In this document: piece by piece, positions 28,223 to 37,549 of the stretch
Layout: every line of letters starts with the position of its first letter
Numbering within the stretch: position 1 is the first letter of the stretch
DNA from: Neorhizobium sp. UBA7851
Lineage (GTDB): Bacteria; Pseudomonadota; Alphaproteobacteria; Rhizobiales; Rhizobiaceae
Length of the DNA stretch: 64,000 bases
Direction of reading: 5' to 3'
Assembly (NCBI GenBank): GCA_002500765.1
Contig: DLSX01000081.1
Location: forward strand, 5,582-69,581
Program-made: the position numbers and the translations under genes
The notes under the pieces: generated by a model
What the model was told of the DNA's origin: nothing
Seen by the model: only the letters and a program-made list of their open reading frames with translations
Database searches by the model: none

Positions 28223-29428
28223 TCAGGCCTGCCCGAGAGCAAGTGCGATCCCCTGCCCCACACCGATGCACATGGTTGCGAGCGCGCGGTCACCTTTGCC
28301 GGAAGAAAGTTCCAGAGCGGCCGTGCCGGCAATCCTTGCGCCCGACATGCCCAGCGGATGTCCAAGTGCGATCGCCCCGCCATTCGGATTGACGCGCGGA
28401 TCGTCATCGGCAATGCCGAGTTCGCGCAAGGTCGCGAGGCCCTGAGAGGCAAACGCCTCGTTCAGTTCGATGACATCGAACTGATCCTGCGTCAGACCGA
28501 TCAATGCCATCAGCCTTTTGGAGGCCGGTGCCGGGCCGATGCCCATTACGCGCGGAGGAACACCCGCTGTCGCCCCGGCCAGAACGCGTGCAATCGGGGT
28601 CAGTCCGTATTTTCTGACAGCCGCTTCCGAAGCGATAATCAGCGCCGCGGCACCATCGTTGACGCCGGAGGCATTGCCGGCCGTCACGGTTCCGCCCTCC
28701 TTCCTGAAGGGAGTACCAAGTTTGGCGAGCGCTTCGATCGTGGTCGCGCGCGGATGCTCGTCTTTCGAGATGACCAGTGCCTCACCCTTGCGCTGGGGGA
28801 TGGTGACCGGCGTGATTTCGCGGGCCAACCGGCCGTTTTCCTGGGCGGCAGCGGCTTTGTTCTGACTGCGCAGAGCAAACGCATCCTGATCTTCTCGGGA
28901 GATCCGATAGTCTTCCGCAACATTTTCGCCGGTTTCGGGCATGGAATCGACGCCGTAAAGCTTCTTCATCAGCGGATTGACGAAGCGCCAGCCGATTGTC
29001 GTGTCGTAGATTTCGGCGTTGCGCGAAAACGCGGCGTCGGCCTTGGGCATGACGAACGGTGCCCGGCTCATGCTTTCGACGCCGCCCGCAATCATCAACT
29101 CGGCCTCACCCGACTTGATGGCGCGCGCAGCTGTGATGACGGCATCCATTCCCGAGCCGCACAGGCGGTTGATGGTAGTGCCCGTGACGGACATGGGAAG
29201 CCCCGCAAGCAGCAGAGACATGCGCGCGACATTGCGATTGTCCTCGCCTGCCTGGTTGGCGCATCCATAGATCACGTCGCCGACCGCTTCCCAGTCGATG
29301 CCGGCATTTCGCTCGACGAGCGCCTTGAGCGGTATAGCGCCGAGGTCGTCGGCCCTCACGGAGGAAAGCGAGCCGCCGAAACGACCAATCGGGGTGCGGA
29401 TGTAGTCGCAGATAAAAGCCTCGGCCAC
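28223..29428 (-). CDS. pcaF: 3-Oxoadipyl-CoA thiolase
   Basis: 401 residues from GTG 29428, with AAGGAG just upstream. The thiolase nucleophile is C90 in [12 protein letters not shown]357 lies in [10 protein letters not shown] and C387 in MCIGVGQG, the complete catalytic set. It cleaves 3-oxoadipyl-CoA with CoA to succinyl-CoA and acetyl-CoA, the last step of the beta-ketoadipate pathway. Placement behind pcaIJ in a single leftward operon selects pcaF over a generic acetyl-CoA acyltransferase. Confidence 0.94.
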   Translation of the reverse strand: MAEAFICDYIRTPIGRFGGSLSSVRADDLGAIPLKALVERNAGIDWEAVGDVIYGCANQAGEDNRNVARMSLLLAGLPMSVTGTTINRLCGSGMDAVITAARAIKSGEAELMIAGGVESMSRAPFVMPKADAAFSRNAEIYDTTIGWRFVNPLMKKLYGVDSMPETGENVAEDYRISREDQDAFALRSQNKAAAAQENGRLAREITPVTIPQRKGEALVISKDEHPRATTIEALAKLGTPFRKEGGTVTAGNASGVNDGAAALIIASEAAVRKYGLTPIARVLAGATAGVPPRVMGIGPAPASKRLMALIGLTQDQFDVIELNEAFASQGLATLRELGIADDDPRVNPNGGAIALGHPLGMSGARIAGTAALELSSGKGDRALATMCIGVGQGIALALGQA

Positions 29429-29439
29429 TGTATTCTCCT

Positions 29440-30129
29440 TTAGACTTCGGGAACGATGAGATCGGCGACCGAACCCTCGATATGCAACGGAGCGCCGGTC
29501 ATCGACTGCAGTTCTTCGACGCTCAATGCGGCAAGTTTTTCGCGCAGTACGAAGCGTCTCTCAACGATGTCGATGACGGCATGACTGGTGTAAACGCGAG
29601 TGACACAGGCCACGCCGGTCAGCGGAAACGTGCATTTTTCCACGAGCTTGGGTTCGCCGTTCTTTGTCACATGCTCGGTGATGACAAAAACCTGTTTGGC
29701 GCCATGCACGAGATCCATGGCCCCACCGACGGCCGGAACGCCCTTCGAGCCGACACGCCAATTAGCCAGATCCCCGCTTTGCGCAACCTGCAATGCCCCA
29801 AGGATCGCGACATCCAGATGGCCGCCGCGGACCATCGCGAAACTGTCTGCATGATGGAAGAACGAAGCGCCCGGCTTCAGCGTCACGGCCTTTTTACCGG
29901 CATTGATGAGGTCCCAGTCCTCTTCGCCAGGCTTCGGCGCCTCGCCGAAATCGAGGATGCCGTTTTCCGTATGGAAGATCGCCTCCCGGCCAGGCGGCTG
30001 GTAGCGGGCGACCATTTCGGGAAAACCGATACCCAGATTGACATAGGCTCCGTCGACAATGTCCTGCGCCGCGCGCCAGGCGATCTGGGCGTTGGTCAGC
30101 TTGATCTCTTCTTGAGCGATACTGGTCAT
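29440..30129 (-). CDS. pcaJ: 3-Oxoadipate CoA-transferase subunit B
   Basis: 229 residues from ATG 30129, overlapping pcaI by four bases. The catalytic glutamate is E55 in the HTENGILDFG motif (family SENG/TENG). NLGIGFPEMVARY at 31-43 and a glycine-rich GAMDLVHGAKQVF loop further on are typical of the beta subunit. With PcaI it moves CoA from succinyl-CoA to 3-oxoadipate. Confidence 0.95.
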   Translation of the reverse strand: MTSIAQEEIKLTNAQIAWRAAQDIVDGAYVNLGIGFPEMVARYQPPGREAIFHTENGILDFGEAPKPGEEDWDLINAGKKAVTLKPGASFFHHADSFAMVRGGHLDVAILGALQVAQSGDLANWRVGSKGVPAVGGAMDLVHGAKQVFVITEHVTKNGEPKLVEKCTFPLTGVACVTRVYTSHAVIDIVERRFVLREKLAALSVEELQSMTGAPLHIEGSVADLIVPEV

Positions 30130-30833
30130 GCGTAGGTCACTCCGGCTCGAATGAGTTCCTCTTCCTGGCGAGGCTGCGAAACCTCGACGACGCGATCGAC
30201 GAAAATCCCCGGCGTGACCACATGTTCGGGGTCGATTTCGCCCGCCTCGACGATCTTCGAAACCTGAACGATCGTGCTGGCTGCCGCCATGCACATCAGC
30301 GGATTGAAGTTGCGTGCCGCCTTGTTGTAGGTGAGATTGCCATGACGGTCGCCGAGATGGGCCTTGATGATGGCGAAGTCGGCCTTCAGCCAGCGTTCCT
30401 GGACATAATGCCGACCGTCGAACTCGCCGATCGGCTTGCCTTCCGCAAGCTCCGTGCCGTAAGCGGTCGGAGTATAGAATGCCGGTATGCCGGCACCTCC
30501 GGCACGGATACGTTCCGCGAGTGTGCCTTGCGGCACAAGTTCGAGTTCGATTTCTCCGGCCAGATATCTGTCGGTAAAGGCGCGCGGATCGGACGATTTC
30601 GGGAACGAGCAGATCATCTTTTTGACCATGCCCGCGTCGATCATTGCCGCAATCCCGATACGGCCATTGCCGGCATTGTTGTTGATGACCGTGAGGTCCT
30701 TCGGACCCTTGTCGATCAGCGCGTGGATGAGTTCGATCGGAGCGCCGGAGCCACCGAAGCCGCCGATCATCACCGTCGCTCCATTGCCTATTTCGGACAC
30801 AGCCGCCGCCAGGCTCGGGCTTTTCTTGTCCAT
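30126..30833 (-). CDS. pcaI: 3-Oxoadipate CoA-transferase subunit A
   Basis: 235 residues from ATG 30833, with AGGGAGGTGG upstream. The alpha-subunit glycine motif is GGFGGSGAPIELIHAL at about residues 23-38. The first gene of the pcaIJF operon. It is divergent from pcaR over 137 bp that contain a long palindrome. Confidence 0.95.
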   Translation of the reverse strand: MDKKSPSLAAAVSEIGNGATVMIGGFGGSGAPIELIHALIDKGPKDLTVINNNAGNGRIGIAAMIDAGMVKKMICSFPKSSDPRAFTDRYLAGEIELELVPQGTLAERIRAGGAGIPAFYTPTAYGTELAEGKPIGEFDGRHYVQERWLKADFAIIKAHLGDRHGNLTYNKAARNFNPLMCMAAASTIVQVSKIVEAGEIDPEHVVTPGIFVDRVVEVSQPRQEEELIRAGVTYA

Positions 30834-30914
30834 CCGCCACCTCCCTTGATGATGGGCCTCGTCCTCTGTCGAAGCTTTTGGAAAGCCTACCTCCCGCAAT
30901 TCTCGACCTCAATG

Positions 30915-30957
30915 AATTTGTGCGATATAATGTATTTGTTGCATTATCGCACAAATT
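30915..30957. promoter_or_regulatory. Candidate PcaR operator between pcaI and pcaR
   Basis: Perfectly complementary 13-base arms AATTTGTGCGATA (30915-30927) and TATCGCACAAATT (30945-30957) with a 17-base spacer. The right arm with its flank resembles the pseudomonad PcaR site that I recall as GTTCGATAATCGCAC. It could control pcaIJF and pcaR together. Confidence 0.6.
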
Positions 30958-30970
30958 TGGAGTTACGGTC

Positions 30971-31732
30971 TTGAATGTGAAGCAGAGTGACATGATGGGT
31001 GGATTGGCGAAGGGGCTTCGCGTGATCGAAGCCTTTACCGCCGAAACGCCTCGATTGAGCATTTCGGAAGCGGCAGAGATCTCCGGCCTGGATCGAGCGA
31101 CGACCCGCCGCTGTCTGCTGACGCTCGCCGAACACGGATATTGCGCCTATGACGGCAAGTTCTTCACGGTCACTCCGCGTGTCCTGCGTCTCGGCACCGG
31201 CTGTCTTGCCTCGATGCCGCTGCCGCGCATCGTCCAGCCATGGCTCGACCAGTTATCCGAACAGATTGGCCAGAGCACGTCGGTTGCCATCCTGGATGGT
31301 GCGGAGATTGTCTATGTCGCACGCGCGGCACAGCGAAAGGTGATGTCGATTGCGCTCATGCCGGGGTCGCGCCTTCCGGCTTACTGCACCTCTCTCGGAC
31401 GTGTCATGCTTGCTGCACTTCCCGAAACTCAGGCTCTCGAACTTCTGAATTCCCATCCGCTTCAGCCGAGAACCGCCCACACGCTCCACGATATCGACGC
31501 CCTCATGACGGAACTCGCGCGGGTTCGAACGCAAGGTTATGCCGCAGTCGACCAAGAGGTAGAACAGGGATTGAGATCCGTCGCGGTGCCAGTGAAAAAC
31601 GCGCGCGGCGTCGTGGTCGCAGCATTGAACACTGGGCTGGCCGCCTCGAGTGAATCCATAGCTTCTGTCATCGAAACCTACCTCCCCTCGCTTCAGCAGG
31701 TAAGCAGCGAGCTTCGCGGAGTGCTCTCGTAG
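30971..31732 (+). CDS. pcaR: IclR family regulator of the pca regulon
   Basis: 253 residues from TTG 30971, chosen because GGAG (30959-30962) is eight bases upstream and the operator palindrome then stays outside the coding region; GTG 30977 and ATG 30992 are alternatives. The winged helix contains LSISEAAEISGLDRATTRRCLLTLAEHGY; the effector domain has YCTSLGRVMLAALP and RTQGYAAVDQEVEQGLRSVAVPV, closely PcaR/PobR/CatR-like. PcaR proteins sense beta-ketoadipate. It faces pcaI and converges with pcaQ. Confidence 0.88.
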   Translation: MNVKQSDMMGGLAKGLRVIEAFTAETPRLSISEAAEISGLDRATTRRCLLTLAEHGYCAYDGKFFTVTPRVLRLGTGCLASMPLPRIVQPWLDQLSEQIGQSTSVAILDGAEIVYVARAAQRKVMSIALMPGSRLPAYCTSLGRVMLAALPETQALELLNSHPLQPRTAHTLHDIDALMTELARVRTQGYAAVDQEVEQGLRSVAVPVKNARGVVVAALNTGLAASSESIASVIETYLPSLQQVSSELRGVLS

Positions 31733-31750
31733 CATCAGTATATAAGCAGA

Positions 31751-32665
31751 TTAACGGGAACCTGCGGCTTCCCGTATGGTCTGTATCAGAAGCGACATCG
31801 CGATCGAAGGAATTGCGTCAGTTCGCATGGTCAGCCCCACAGGCCCCTGAGTATCGCTTGTATCGATCGGCAATGCCTGCATCAGCCCCGTCCCGATATC
31901 GCGGGACACAACCCCGGAAGATATGATCCACACGGCATCGCTCGACAGCACGAATGCGCGGCCGAAGCTATCGGAAACGGTCTCGATCTGGTTCGGCAGA
32001 CTTGAAATGCCGTTGGCGATGAGTAGCCGATCGACAAAGGGCCGAATGATCGACGAAGTGGTCGGCATCAGGATCGGATAGTCGCCGAGTTCGGAAAACG
32101 GCGAATGCCCCGACGTCAGGATCGGATGGCCGGTACGGACGGCAAACACCACCTGTTCGGAATAGAGGTGCTCGAAGATAAATCCCGCCATTCTGTCCGC
32201 CCCCGCCAGACGGCCGACGACAAGATCGAGATCGCCAAAGCGCAGTTGTTCCAGCAGCACCGAGTTTTCGCCGGTGACGATCTTGATACGGCTCCCGGTC
32301 TTCTCCTTCAGAAAAAGATCCACGGCCCGCGGCATGATATGGCTGGAGACTGTCGGCAGCGCACCGATCCGTATCAGCGGTGCTTCTCCGGCCCGTTCGT
32401 GCGAAACTGAATCGACGCCCTGTCGAAGAGCTGCAATCGCCGCACCGGCATGTTTCAGGAAGACTTCGCCATAGCGCGATAGCCGGATGCCCCTTCCCTC
32501 GCGCTCCACAAGGGCGACACCGAGCGCCTCTTCGAGCTCCCGAATGGTCTTGGTAACCGCCGGCTGGCTGATATTCAGAAAGCCCGCCGCCTTGACGACG
32601 CTCTTGTGACGAGCAACCTCGATAAAAGCCTGGAGATGACGAAACTTAACGCTTGGCTCGTTCAT
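31751..32665 (-). CDS. pcaQ: LysR family regulator of pcaDCHGB
   Basis: 304 residues from ATG 32665. Upstream in-frame ATGs (32674, 32680) would place the start inside the putative PcaQ box, and homologues start just before KFRHLQAF. The LysR helix-turn-helix is SVVKAAGFLNISQPAVTKTIRELEEALGVALVERE. PcaQ activates pcaDCHGB in response to carboxymuconolactone/ketoadipate enol-lactone in Agrobacterium and Sinorhizobium. It is divergent from pcaD as in those species. Confidence 0.9.
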   Translation of the reverse strand: MNEPSVKFRHLQAFIEVARHKSVVKAAGFLNISQPAVTKTIRELEEALGVALVEREGRGIRLSRYGEVFLKHAGAAIAALRQGVDSVSHERAGEAPLIRIGALPTVSSHIMPRAVDLFLKEKTGSRIKIVTGENSVLLEQLRFGDLDLVVGRLAGADRMAGFIFEHLYSEQVVFAVRTGHPILTSGHSPFSELGDYPILMPTTSSIIRPFVDRLLIANGISSLPNQIETVSDSFGRAFVLSSDAVWIISSGVVSRDIGTGLMQALPIDTSDTQGPVGLTMRTDAIPSIAMSLLIQTIREAAGSR

Positions 32666-32672
32666 TGGATAC

Positions 32673-32688
32673 ATAACCATTCGGATAT
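32673..32688. promoter_or_regulatory. Candidate PcaQ-binding box
   Basis: ATAACC at 32673-32678, four bases, then GGATAT at 32683-32688. The published Sinorhizobium meliloti PcaQ motif, as I recall it, is ATAACC-N4-GGTTAA; the left half and the GG match and the right half differs at a few positions. It lies eight bases from the chosen pcaQ start and about 70 bp from pcaD. Confidence 0.65.
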
Positions 32689-32758
32689 AGAAAACACTTA
32701 AAAAGTCATTTTACCTAACCGTTCCAATATACCAAGATAGTTCAGGGAGAGATTTTCA

Positions 32759-33568
32759 ATGCAGTTTGCGCGCGTCAACGACGTCACGATCCACTACCAG
32801 GTTATTGGAGGACCGGCGGATAGGCCGGTCATCGTGTTCGCCAATTCGCTCGGCACGGATTTTCGCATCTGGCGGGATGTCATCGTGCGCCTCGCCGGCG
32901 ACTTCCCGATCATCCTTTACGACAAGCGCGGCCATGGCCTGTCCGATATCGGCAAGACACCTTATTCGATCGAGGATCATGCAGCGGATCTTGCCGGCCT
33001 CCTGGACCTGCTCAAGGTACGCAACGCGGTGATCTGCGGCCTTTCGGTCGGAGGGCTTATCGCGCAGGCGATCTACCAGACACGGCCCGAGCTGGTGAAG
33101 GCGCTGATCCTCTGCGATACAGCCAGCAAGATCGGTTCTGCCGACATGTGGAACGCGCGTATTGCGGCTGTTGAAGAGCACGGTATCGCAAGCATCGTCG
33201 ATGCGGTCATGGAAAAATGGTTCACCCCGGCTTTCCGCAACCCGGACAACATCGCCTTTCGCGGATACTGCAACATGCTGGCGCGCCAGCCGGATGAAGG
33301 TTACGCAGCGACCTGCGCTTCCATTCGTGATGCCGATTACACCGAGGCGGCTGCACGCATTGCCGTGCCGACACTCTGCATCGTCGGCGACCAGGATGGC
33401 TCGACGCCGCCAGACCTCGTCAGGAAGACGGCAGAACTCATCCCCGGTGCGCGTTTCGAGGTCATCAAGGATGCAGGCCACATTCCCTGTGTCGAACAGC
33501 CCGAAGCCTTGAGCGATCTGATCCGAAACTTCATCAATACCGCCAACACCGCAGGGGAGGCTCAATGA
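32759..33568 (+). CDS. pcaD: 3-Oxoadipate enol-lactonase
   Basis: 269 residues, alpha/beta-hydrolase. The nucleophile is S96 in CGLSVGG, the acid is in VGDQDGSTPP and the histidine in DAGHIPCVEQP. YDKRGHGLSD precedes the nucleophile as in all PcaD proteins. It opens beta-ketoadipate enol-lactone to beta-ketoadipate. GGGAGAG lies upstream of the ATG. First gene of pcaDCHGB; it overlaps pcaC by four bases. It is a separate protein, not the PcaL fusion. Confidence 0.95.
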   Translation: MQFARVNDVTIHYQVIGGPADRPVIVFANSLGTDFRIWRDVIVRLAGDFPIILYDKRGHGLSDIGKTPYSIEDHAADLAGLLDLLKVRNAVICGLSVGGLIAQAIYQTRPELVKALILCDTASKIGSADMWNARIAAVEEHGIASIVDAVMEKWFTPAFRNPDNIAFRGYCNMLARQPDEGYAATCASIRDADYTEAAARIAVPTLCIVGDQDGSTPPDLVRKTAELIPGARFEVIKDAGHIPCVEQPEALSDLIRNFINTANTAGEAQ

Positions 33569-33954
33569 CCGAGGTTGAGACAGACCGACACCGCCTGGGC
33601 ATGGAGACACGACGTTCCGTGCTGGGAGATGCCCATGTCGATCGAGCCATCGCCAACTCCACCGAATTCGACGAGCCGTTCCAGGCGCTGATCACGGAAT
33701 CCGCTTGGGGACACGTCTGGTCGCGTCCCAACTTCACCAAACGGGAACGATCGATCATCACGATCGCGCTTCTGGCAGCACTCGGCCAGGACGAAGAAGT
33801 TGCCATGCATGTGCGGGCGACAGCCAATACCGGCGCGTCGCGGGAGGATGTTCGGGAGGCCCTGCTGCATGTCGCCATCTATGCAGGCGTGCCTGCCGCA
33901 AACCATGCCATAAAGATCGCCAAGCGCGTCTACGAACAGATGGACGCCGAATAG
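33565..33954 (+). CDS. pcaC: 4-Carboxymuconolactone decarboxylase
   Basis: 129 residues, typical length. The CMD domain carries the pattern TESAWGHVWSRPNFTKRERSIITIALLAALGQDEEVAMHV, followed by REALLHVAIYAGVPAANHA. It decarboxylates 4-carboxymuconolactone to the enol-lactone used by PcaD. ATGA overlap with pcaD implies coupled translation. Confidence 0.95.
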   Translation: MTEVETDRHRLGMETRRSVLGDAHVDRAIANSTEFDEPFQALITESAWGHVWSRPNFTKRERSIITIALLAALGQDEEVAMHVRATANTGASREDVREALLHVAIYAGVPAANHAIKIAKRVYEQMDAE

Positions 33955-33978
33955 ACATCGGGGGAGGAGACCTTAAGG

Positions 33979-34728
33979 ATGTCCGCTAATTCGAACAAAC
34001 AGCCGGAGACCGGTGGATTTTTCGCGCGCGACCGCGCCTGGCACGCGCCGGCCCTGACGCCGGAATACAAGACCTCGATCCTGCGCTCGCCGCAGCGCGC
34101 CTTGCTGTCGCTCGACGGCACGATCTCGGAAATCACCGGCCCGGTTTTCGGCCATTCGATGATCGGCGAGTTGGACAATGACCTGATCCACAACTACGCC
34201 CGACCCGGTGAAAGTGCGATCGGCGAGCGGATCATCGTGCATGGCCGCGTGCTGGACGAGCGAGGCCAACCTGTTCGCGGCGCCTTGCTGGAATTCTGGC
34301 AGGCCAATGCCGGCGGCCGTTATCGCCATAAGAAAGAAACCTATCTTGCCGCGATCGATCCCAATTTCGGCGGTTGCGGCCGTGCGATCACCGACGATCA
34401 CGGGCATTATGCGTTTCGCACCGTCAAGCCCGGCCCCTATCCATGGCCGAACGGCGTCAACGACTGGCGCCCCGCCCATATCCATTTCTCGGTCTTCGGA
34501 CACGGCTTCGCCCAGCGCCTGATCACCCAGATGTATTTCGAGGGTGACCCGATGATCTGGAAATGTCCGATCGTCAACACGATCCCGGATTGCAAAGCGA
34601 TCGAACAACTGATCGCGCCGCTAGACTGGGGCCAGACGATCCCGATGGATGCGCGCGCCTACAAATTCGATATCGTGCTGCGCGGACGCCGCTCGACCCT
34701 TTTTGAAAACCGGCTGGAGGGCAACTGA
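33979..34728 (+). CDS. pcaH: Protocatechuate 3,4-dioxygenase beta subunit
   Basis: 249 residues, GGGGAGGAG upstream. The four iron ligands of intradiol dioxygenases are visible: Y115 (GGRYRHK), Y154 (GPYPWPNG), H167 and H169 ([11 protein letters not shown]). It forms the iron-binding half of the (alpha-beta-iron) enzyme that cleaves protocatechuate to 3-carboxy-cis,cis-muconate. The stop shares one base with the pcaG start. Confidence 0.96.
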   Translation: MSANSNKQPETGGFFARDRAWHAPALTPEYKTSILRSPQRALLSLDGTISEITGPVFGHSMIGELDNDLIHNYARPGESAIGERIIVHGRVLDERGQPVRGALLEFWQANAGGRYRHKKETYLAAIDPNFGGCGRAITDDHGHYAFRTVKPGPYPWPNGVNDWRPAHIHFSVFGHGFAQRLITQMYFEGDPMIWKCPIVNTIPDCKAIEQLIAPLDWGQTIPMDARAYKFDIVLRGRRSTLFENRLEGN

Positions 34729-35342
34729 TGGTGCAGGAGCTTCACAGGCTGAAGGAAACGCCGTCGCAGACCGCCGGCCCCTATGTCCATATCGGACTGA
34801 CGCCGAATTACTGCGACATTCGCGGCGTTTATGAAGGCGATCTAGGAACCGCGATGGTCAACGATCAGACGCTGGGTGAGCGCATTACCGTGCGTGGCCG
34901 CATCCTCGACGGTGCCGATACGCTTGTACGGGATGCGATTGCCGAAATCTGGCAGGCGGACAGCGCCGGGCTCTATAACAGCCCGTCGGAAATGCGCGGC
35001 ACCGCCGATCCGAATTTCACCGGCTGGGGCCGTTGCCCGACAAATGCCGAGGATGGGTATTTTCAGTTCGAAACGATCAAGCCCGGCAAGGTCCCGTTCA
35101 AGGACGGGCGCCCCATGGCCCCGCATATCACGCTCTGGATCGTTGCCCGCGGCATCAATATCGGTCTGCATACGCGCATCTATTTTTCCGACGAGGCGGA
35201 AGCAAATGCCGTCGATCCGCTGCTGTTGCGCATCGAACACCGCCAGCGGGTCGAGACGATGGTCGCGCAGAAGGACGGCAGTACCTACACGCTCGACATC
35301 CATCTCCAGGGACCGAAGGAAACCGTGTTCCTCGACATCTGA
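34728..35342 (+). CDS. pcaG: Protocatechuate 3,4-dioxygenase alpha subunit
   Basis: 204 residues. It has the intradiol fold (TPSQTAGPYVHIGLTPN at the N-terminus, DAIAEIWQADSAGLY, then FETIKPGKVPFKDGRPMAPHITLWIVARG) but, as usual for the alpha subunit, lacks the full iron-ligand set. It starts one base before the end of pcaH. Confidence 0.96.
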   Translation: MVQELHRLKETPSQTAGPYVHIGLTPNYCDIRGVYEGDLGTAMVNDQTLGERITVRGRILDGADTLVRDAIAEIWQADSAGLYNSPSEMRGTADPNFTGWGRCPTNAEDGYFQFETIKPGKVPFKDGRPMAPHITLWIVARGINIGLHTRIYFSDEAEANAVDPLLLRIEHRQRVETMVAQKDGSTYTLDIHLQGPKETVFLDI

Positions 35343-35382
35343 TGCTGTGCCCAACCGGCTGCCTACCCGACATGGAGACATG

Positions 35383-36447
35383 ATGGCCTTTTCTCCCTTC
35401 GAGCATCCTTTCCTGTCAGGCCTCCTTGGCGATGAGGAGATCGCTCGCCACCTGTCAGCCAATGCGGACATCAAGGCCATGCTTTGTTTCGAAACCGCAT
35501 TGGCGCGGGCACAGGCGGGGCTGGGACTTATCCCGACAGGCGCGGCGGAACAGATTGCGGCCGCATGCAATACCTTCAAACCAGATTTCGCGCGGCTGAG
35601 AGCGGCTGTCGGGTCGGATTCCGTCGTTATACCCGAACTCGTCAAACAGCTCAGGCACGCTGTCGGCGGAGATGCGGCCAGTCATGTCCATTTCGGCGCA
35701 ACCAGCCAGGATGCGATCGACACGAGCCTGATGCTTCGGATGAAGGCGATCCATGCAATCTTCATCGACCGGATAAGGCAGATACTTGCGCTTCTGGATG
35801 ATCTCGATCAGCGCTTCGGATCGAACAGGCTGATGGGCTATACCCGCATGCAGGCAGCCATACCGATCCACGTCTCTGATCGGCTAGAAAGCTGGCGTGG
35901 CCCGCTCTCGCGGCAGCTCACGACGTTGACCAGCCTTGAATTCCCGGCACAGTTCGGCGGCGCGGCCGGTTCTCTCGACAAGCTGGGATCAGATGGGGCT
36001 GCGGTGCGCGCCGCGCTTGCCGAAGAACTGGGGCTGGCGGACACACGGCAATGGCAGAGCCAGCGAGACCGAATTGCGGATATCGGCCATCACCAGTCAT
36101 TGGTGACGGGCGCACTCGGCAAGATTGGACAGGATCTCGCGCTGATGGCGCAGTCGGGCAGTGAAATTTCCATGAGCGGCGGCGGAAAATCTTCCGCCAT
36201 GGCGCATAAGCAAAACCCGGTGGGGGCAGAAACACTGGTAGCTCTTGCTCGCTTCAACGCCGTCCAGCTTTCAGGATTGCATCAGGCGATGGTGCATGAG
36301 CAGGAGCGATCGGGAGCCGCCTGGACACTCGAATGGCTGATCCTGCCACAGATGGTCATGGCGACCGCGGCCTCGCTACGACTGGCAGGCGAGACACTTG
36401 CGCACATCGAACGAATGGGAACGCCGGCTCCCGGCTTATCCAACTGA
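35383..36447 (+). CDS. pcaB: 3-Carboxy-cis,cis-muconate cycloisomerase
   Basis: 354 residues from the second of two adjacent ATGs (35380, 35383), five bases after GGAG; this matches the short rhizobial PcaB length. Superfamily segments are HVHFGATSQDAIDTSLMLR at about 103-121 and SGGGKSSAMAHKQNPVGAE at about 263-281, the flexible active-site loop. It makes 4-carboxymuconolactone from 3-carboxymuconate. Last gene of the operon, it converges with the Gfo/Idh/MocA gene. Confidence 0.93.
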   Translation: MAFSPFEHPFLSGLLGDEEIARHLSANADIKAMLCFETALARAQAGLGLIPTGAAEQIAAACNTFKPDFARLRAAVGSDSVVIPELVKQLRHAVGGDAASHVHFGATSQDAIDTSLMLRMKAIHAIFIDRIRQILALLDDLDQRFGSNRLMGYTRMQAAIPIHVSDRLESWRGPLSRQLTTLTSLEFPAQFGGAAGSLDKLGSDGAAVRAALAEELGLADTRQWQSQRDRIADIGHHQSLVTGALGKIGQDLALMAQSGSEISMSGGGKSSAMAHKQNPVGAETLVALARFNAVQLSGLHQAMVHEQERSGAAWTLEWLILPQMVMATAASLRLAGETLAHIERMGTPAPGLSN

Positions 36448-36488
36448 TCCAGCCGCCAGACTTGACGGCAAGTGCCGCGCAGCGGGCA

Positions 36489-37538
36489 TCATAGATCCGC
36501 AGGGTTGACCGGTCGCCTCTCGCGGCCCGACCGCGCAATCGCCAGGATCGTCGCCAAGGTCATCATTCCATCACGGGCAGAGACGAGAGGTTTGGCGTCA
36601 CCGGTTACGACTTTCATGAAATGGGCAAGCTGGTTGACATAGGCTCGACGACCATCCAGCGTGACATGCCGCTTGACCAGCGGATCCTGCCAATGCCCCG
36701 CTTCCGTCTCATGTTTCCAAAGATCCATTGACGGCAATGCCAATGCAGCTTTGGTGCCAGAGAAGAAATAGGCGTTTTCCGGCTGATGCGGGAAATACAG
36801 CGCCTGACCGGCAGCGGTGTCCCAATTGTAGGGCGAAACAGCCGTATCGCTCATCAGAACCGTGCCAACGGCACCGGATGAAAAGCGCAGGCTGACGCTG
36901 GCGCTATCCTCCACCTCGAAGCCGCGCACCGAATTTGAGGTAAAGGCCATGACCTCTGCGATGTCACCACAGATGAACCGAAGGCAATCGATGTCGTGAA
37001 TGAGGTTGATGAGCAATGGCCCACCGCCCGGTTGCCGACGCCAGGCAGCGTCGAAATAGGGCTCCGGCTTGTCGGCCAGCCACATGGCATTAACCCCGAC
37101 CAGACGACCGAGATGCCCCTCTTCGATCAGCAGCCTTGCCTTGGCGATGTCGGGGCTATGACGGCGCTGGTGTCCCACCAGAACGGGAACATCGGCTCGC
37201 TCCGCCGCGGTGACGAGCTCCATTGCAGCTTCGAGCGTATCAGCCACAGGCTTTTCCACCAGACACGGGATGTCGCGTTCAATACAGGCGATCGCCGCTT
37301 GCGCATGAAGAGCATTCGGCAGAGCAATGATCACGCCATCCGGCCGCATCTCGTCCAGCATGGTCCGATAATCGAGATAGTGTCTGGACCCGAACTCGCT
37401 CGCCACCAGTTCCGCGGCAGGCGCCGGGTCTGCGATAGCGACAAGATCGGCACCGGGCATTGCTGCAATGAGCGCGGCATGTTCGCGCCCGATCAGGCCG
37501 CCTCCCATAATCGCAAATCTGAGAGCCCCGGCCTGCAT
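36489..37538 (-). CDS. Gfo/Idh/MocA family NAD(P)-dependent oxidoreductase
   Basis: 349 residues from ATG 37538 with GGAGG upstream. Residues about 7-14 are the Rossmann motif IMGGGLIG; CLVEKPVADT holds the conserved lysine; GGGPLLINLIHDIDCLR holds the active-site aspartate and histidine. Family members dehydrogenate sugars, inositols and related cyclic polyols. Encoded directly behind an AroE-like dehydrogenase in a quinate/shikimate cluster, it may oxidise quinate or another cyclitol carboxylate. That substrate is inferred from position only. Confidence 0.82.
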   Translation of the reverse strand: MQAGALRFAIMGGGLIGREHAALIAAMPGADLVAIADPAPAAELVASEFGSRHYLDYRTMLDEMRPDGVIIALPNALHAQAAIACIERDIPCLVEKPVADTLEAAMELVTAAERADVPVLVGHQRRHSPDIAKARLLIEEGHLGRLVGVNAMWLADKPEPYFDAAWRRQPGGGPLLINLIHDIDCLRFICGDIAEVMAFTSNSVRGFEVEDSASVSLRFSSGAVGTVLMSDTAVSPYNWDTAAGQALYFPHQPENAYFFSGTKAALALPSMDLWKHETEAGHWQDPLVKRHVTLDGRRAYVNQLAHFMKVVTGDAKPLVSARDGMMTLATILAIARSGRERRPVNPADL

Positions 37539-37549
37539 GCCAACCTCCC

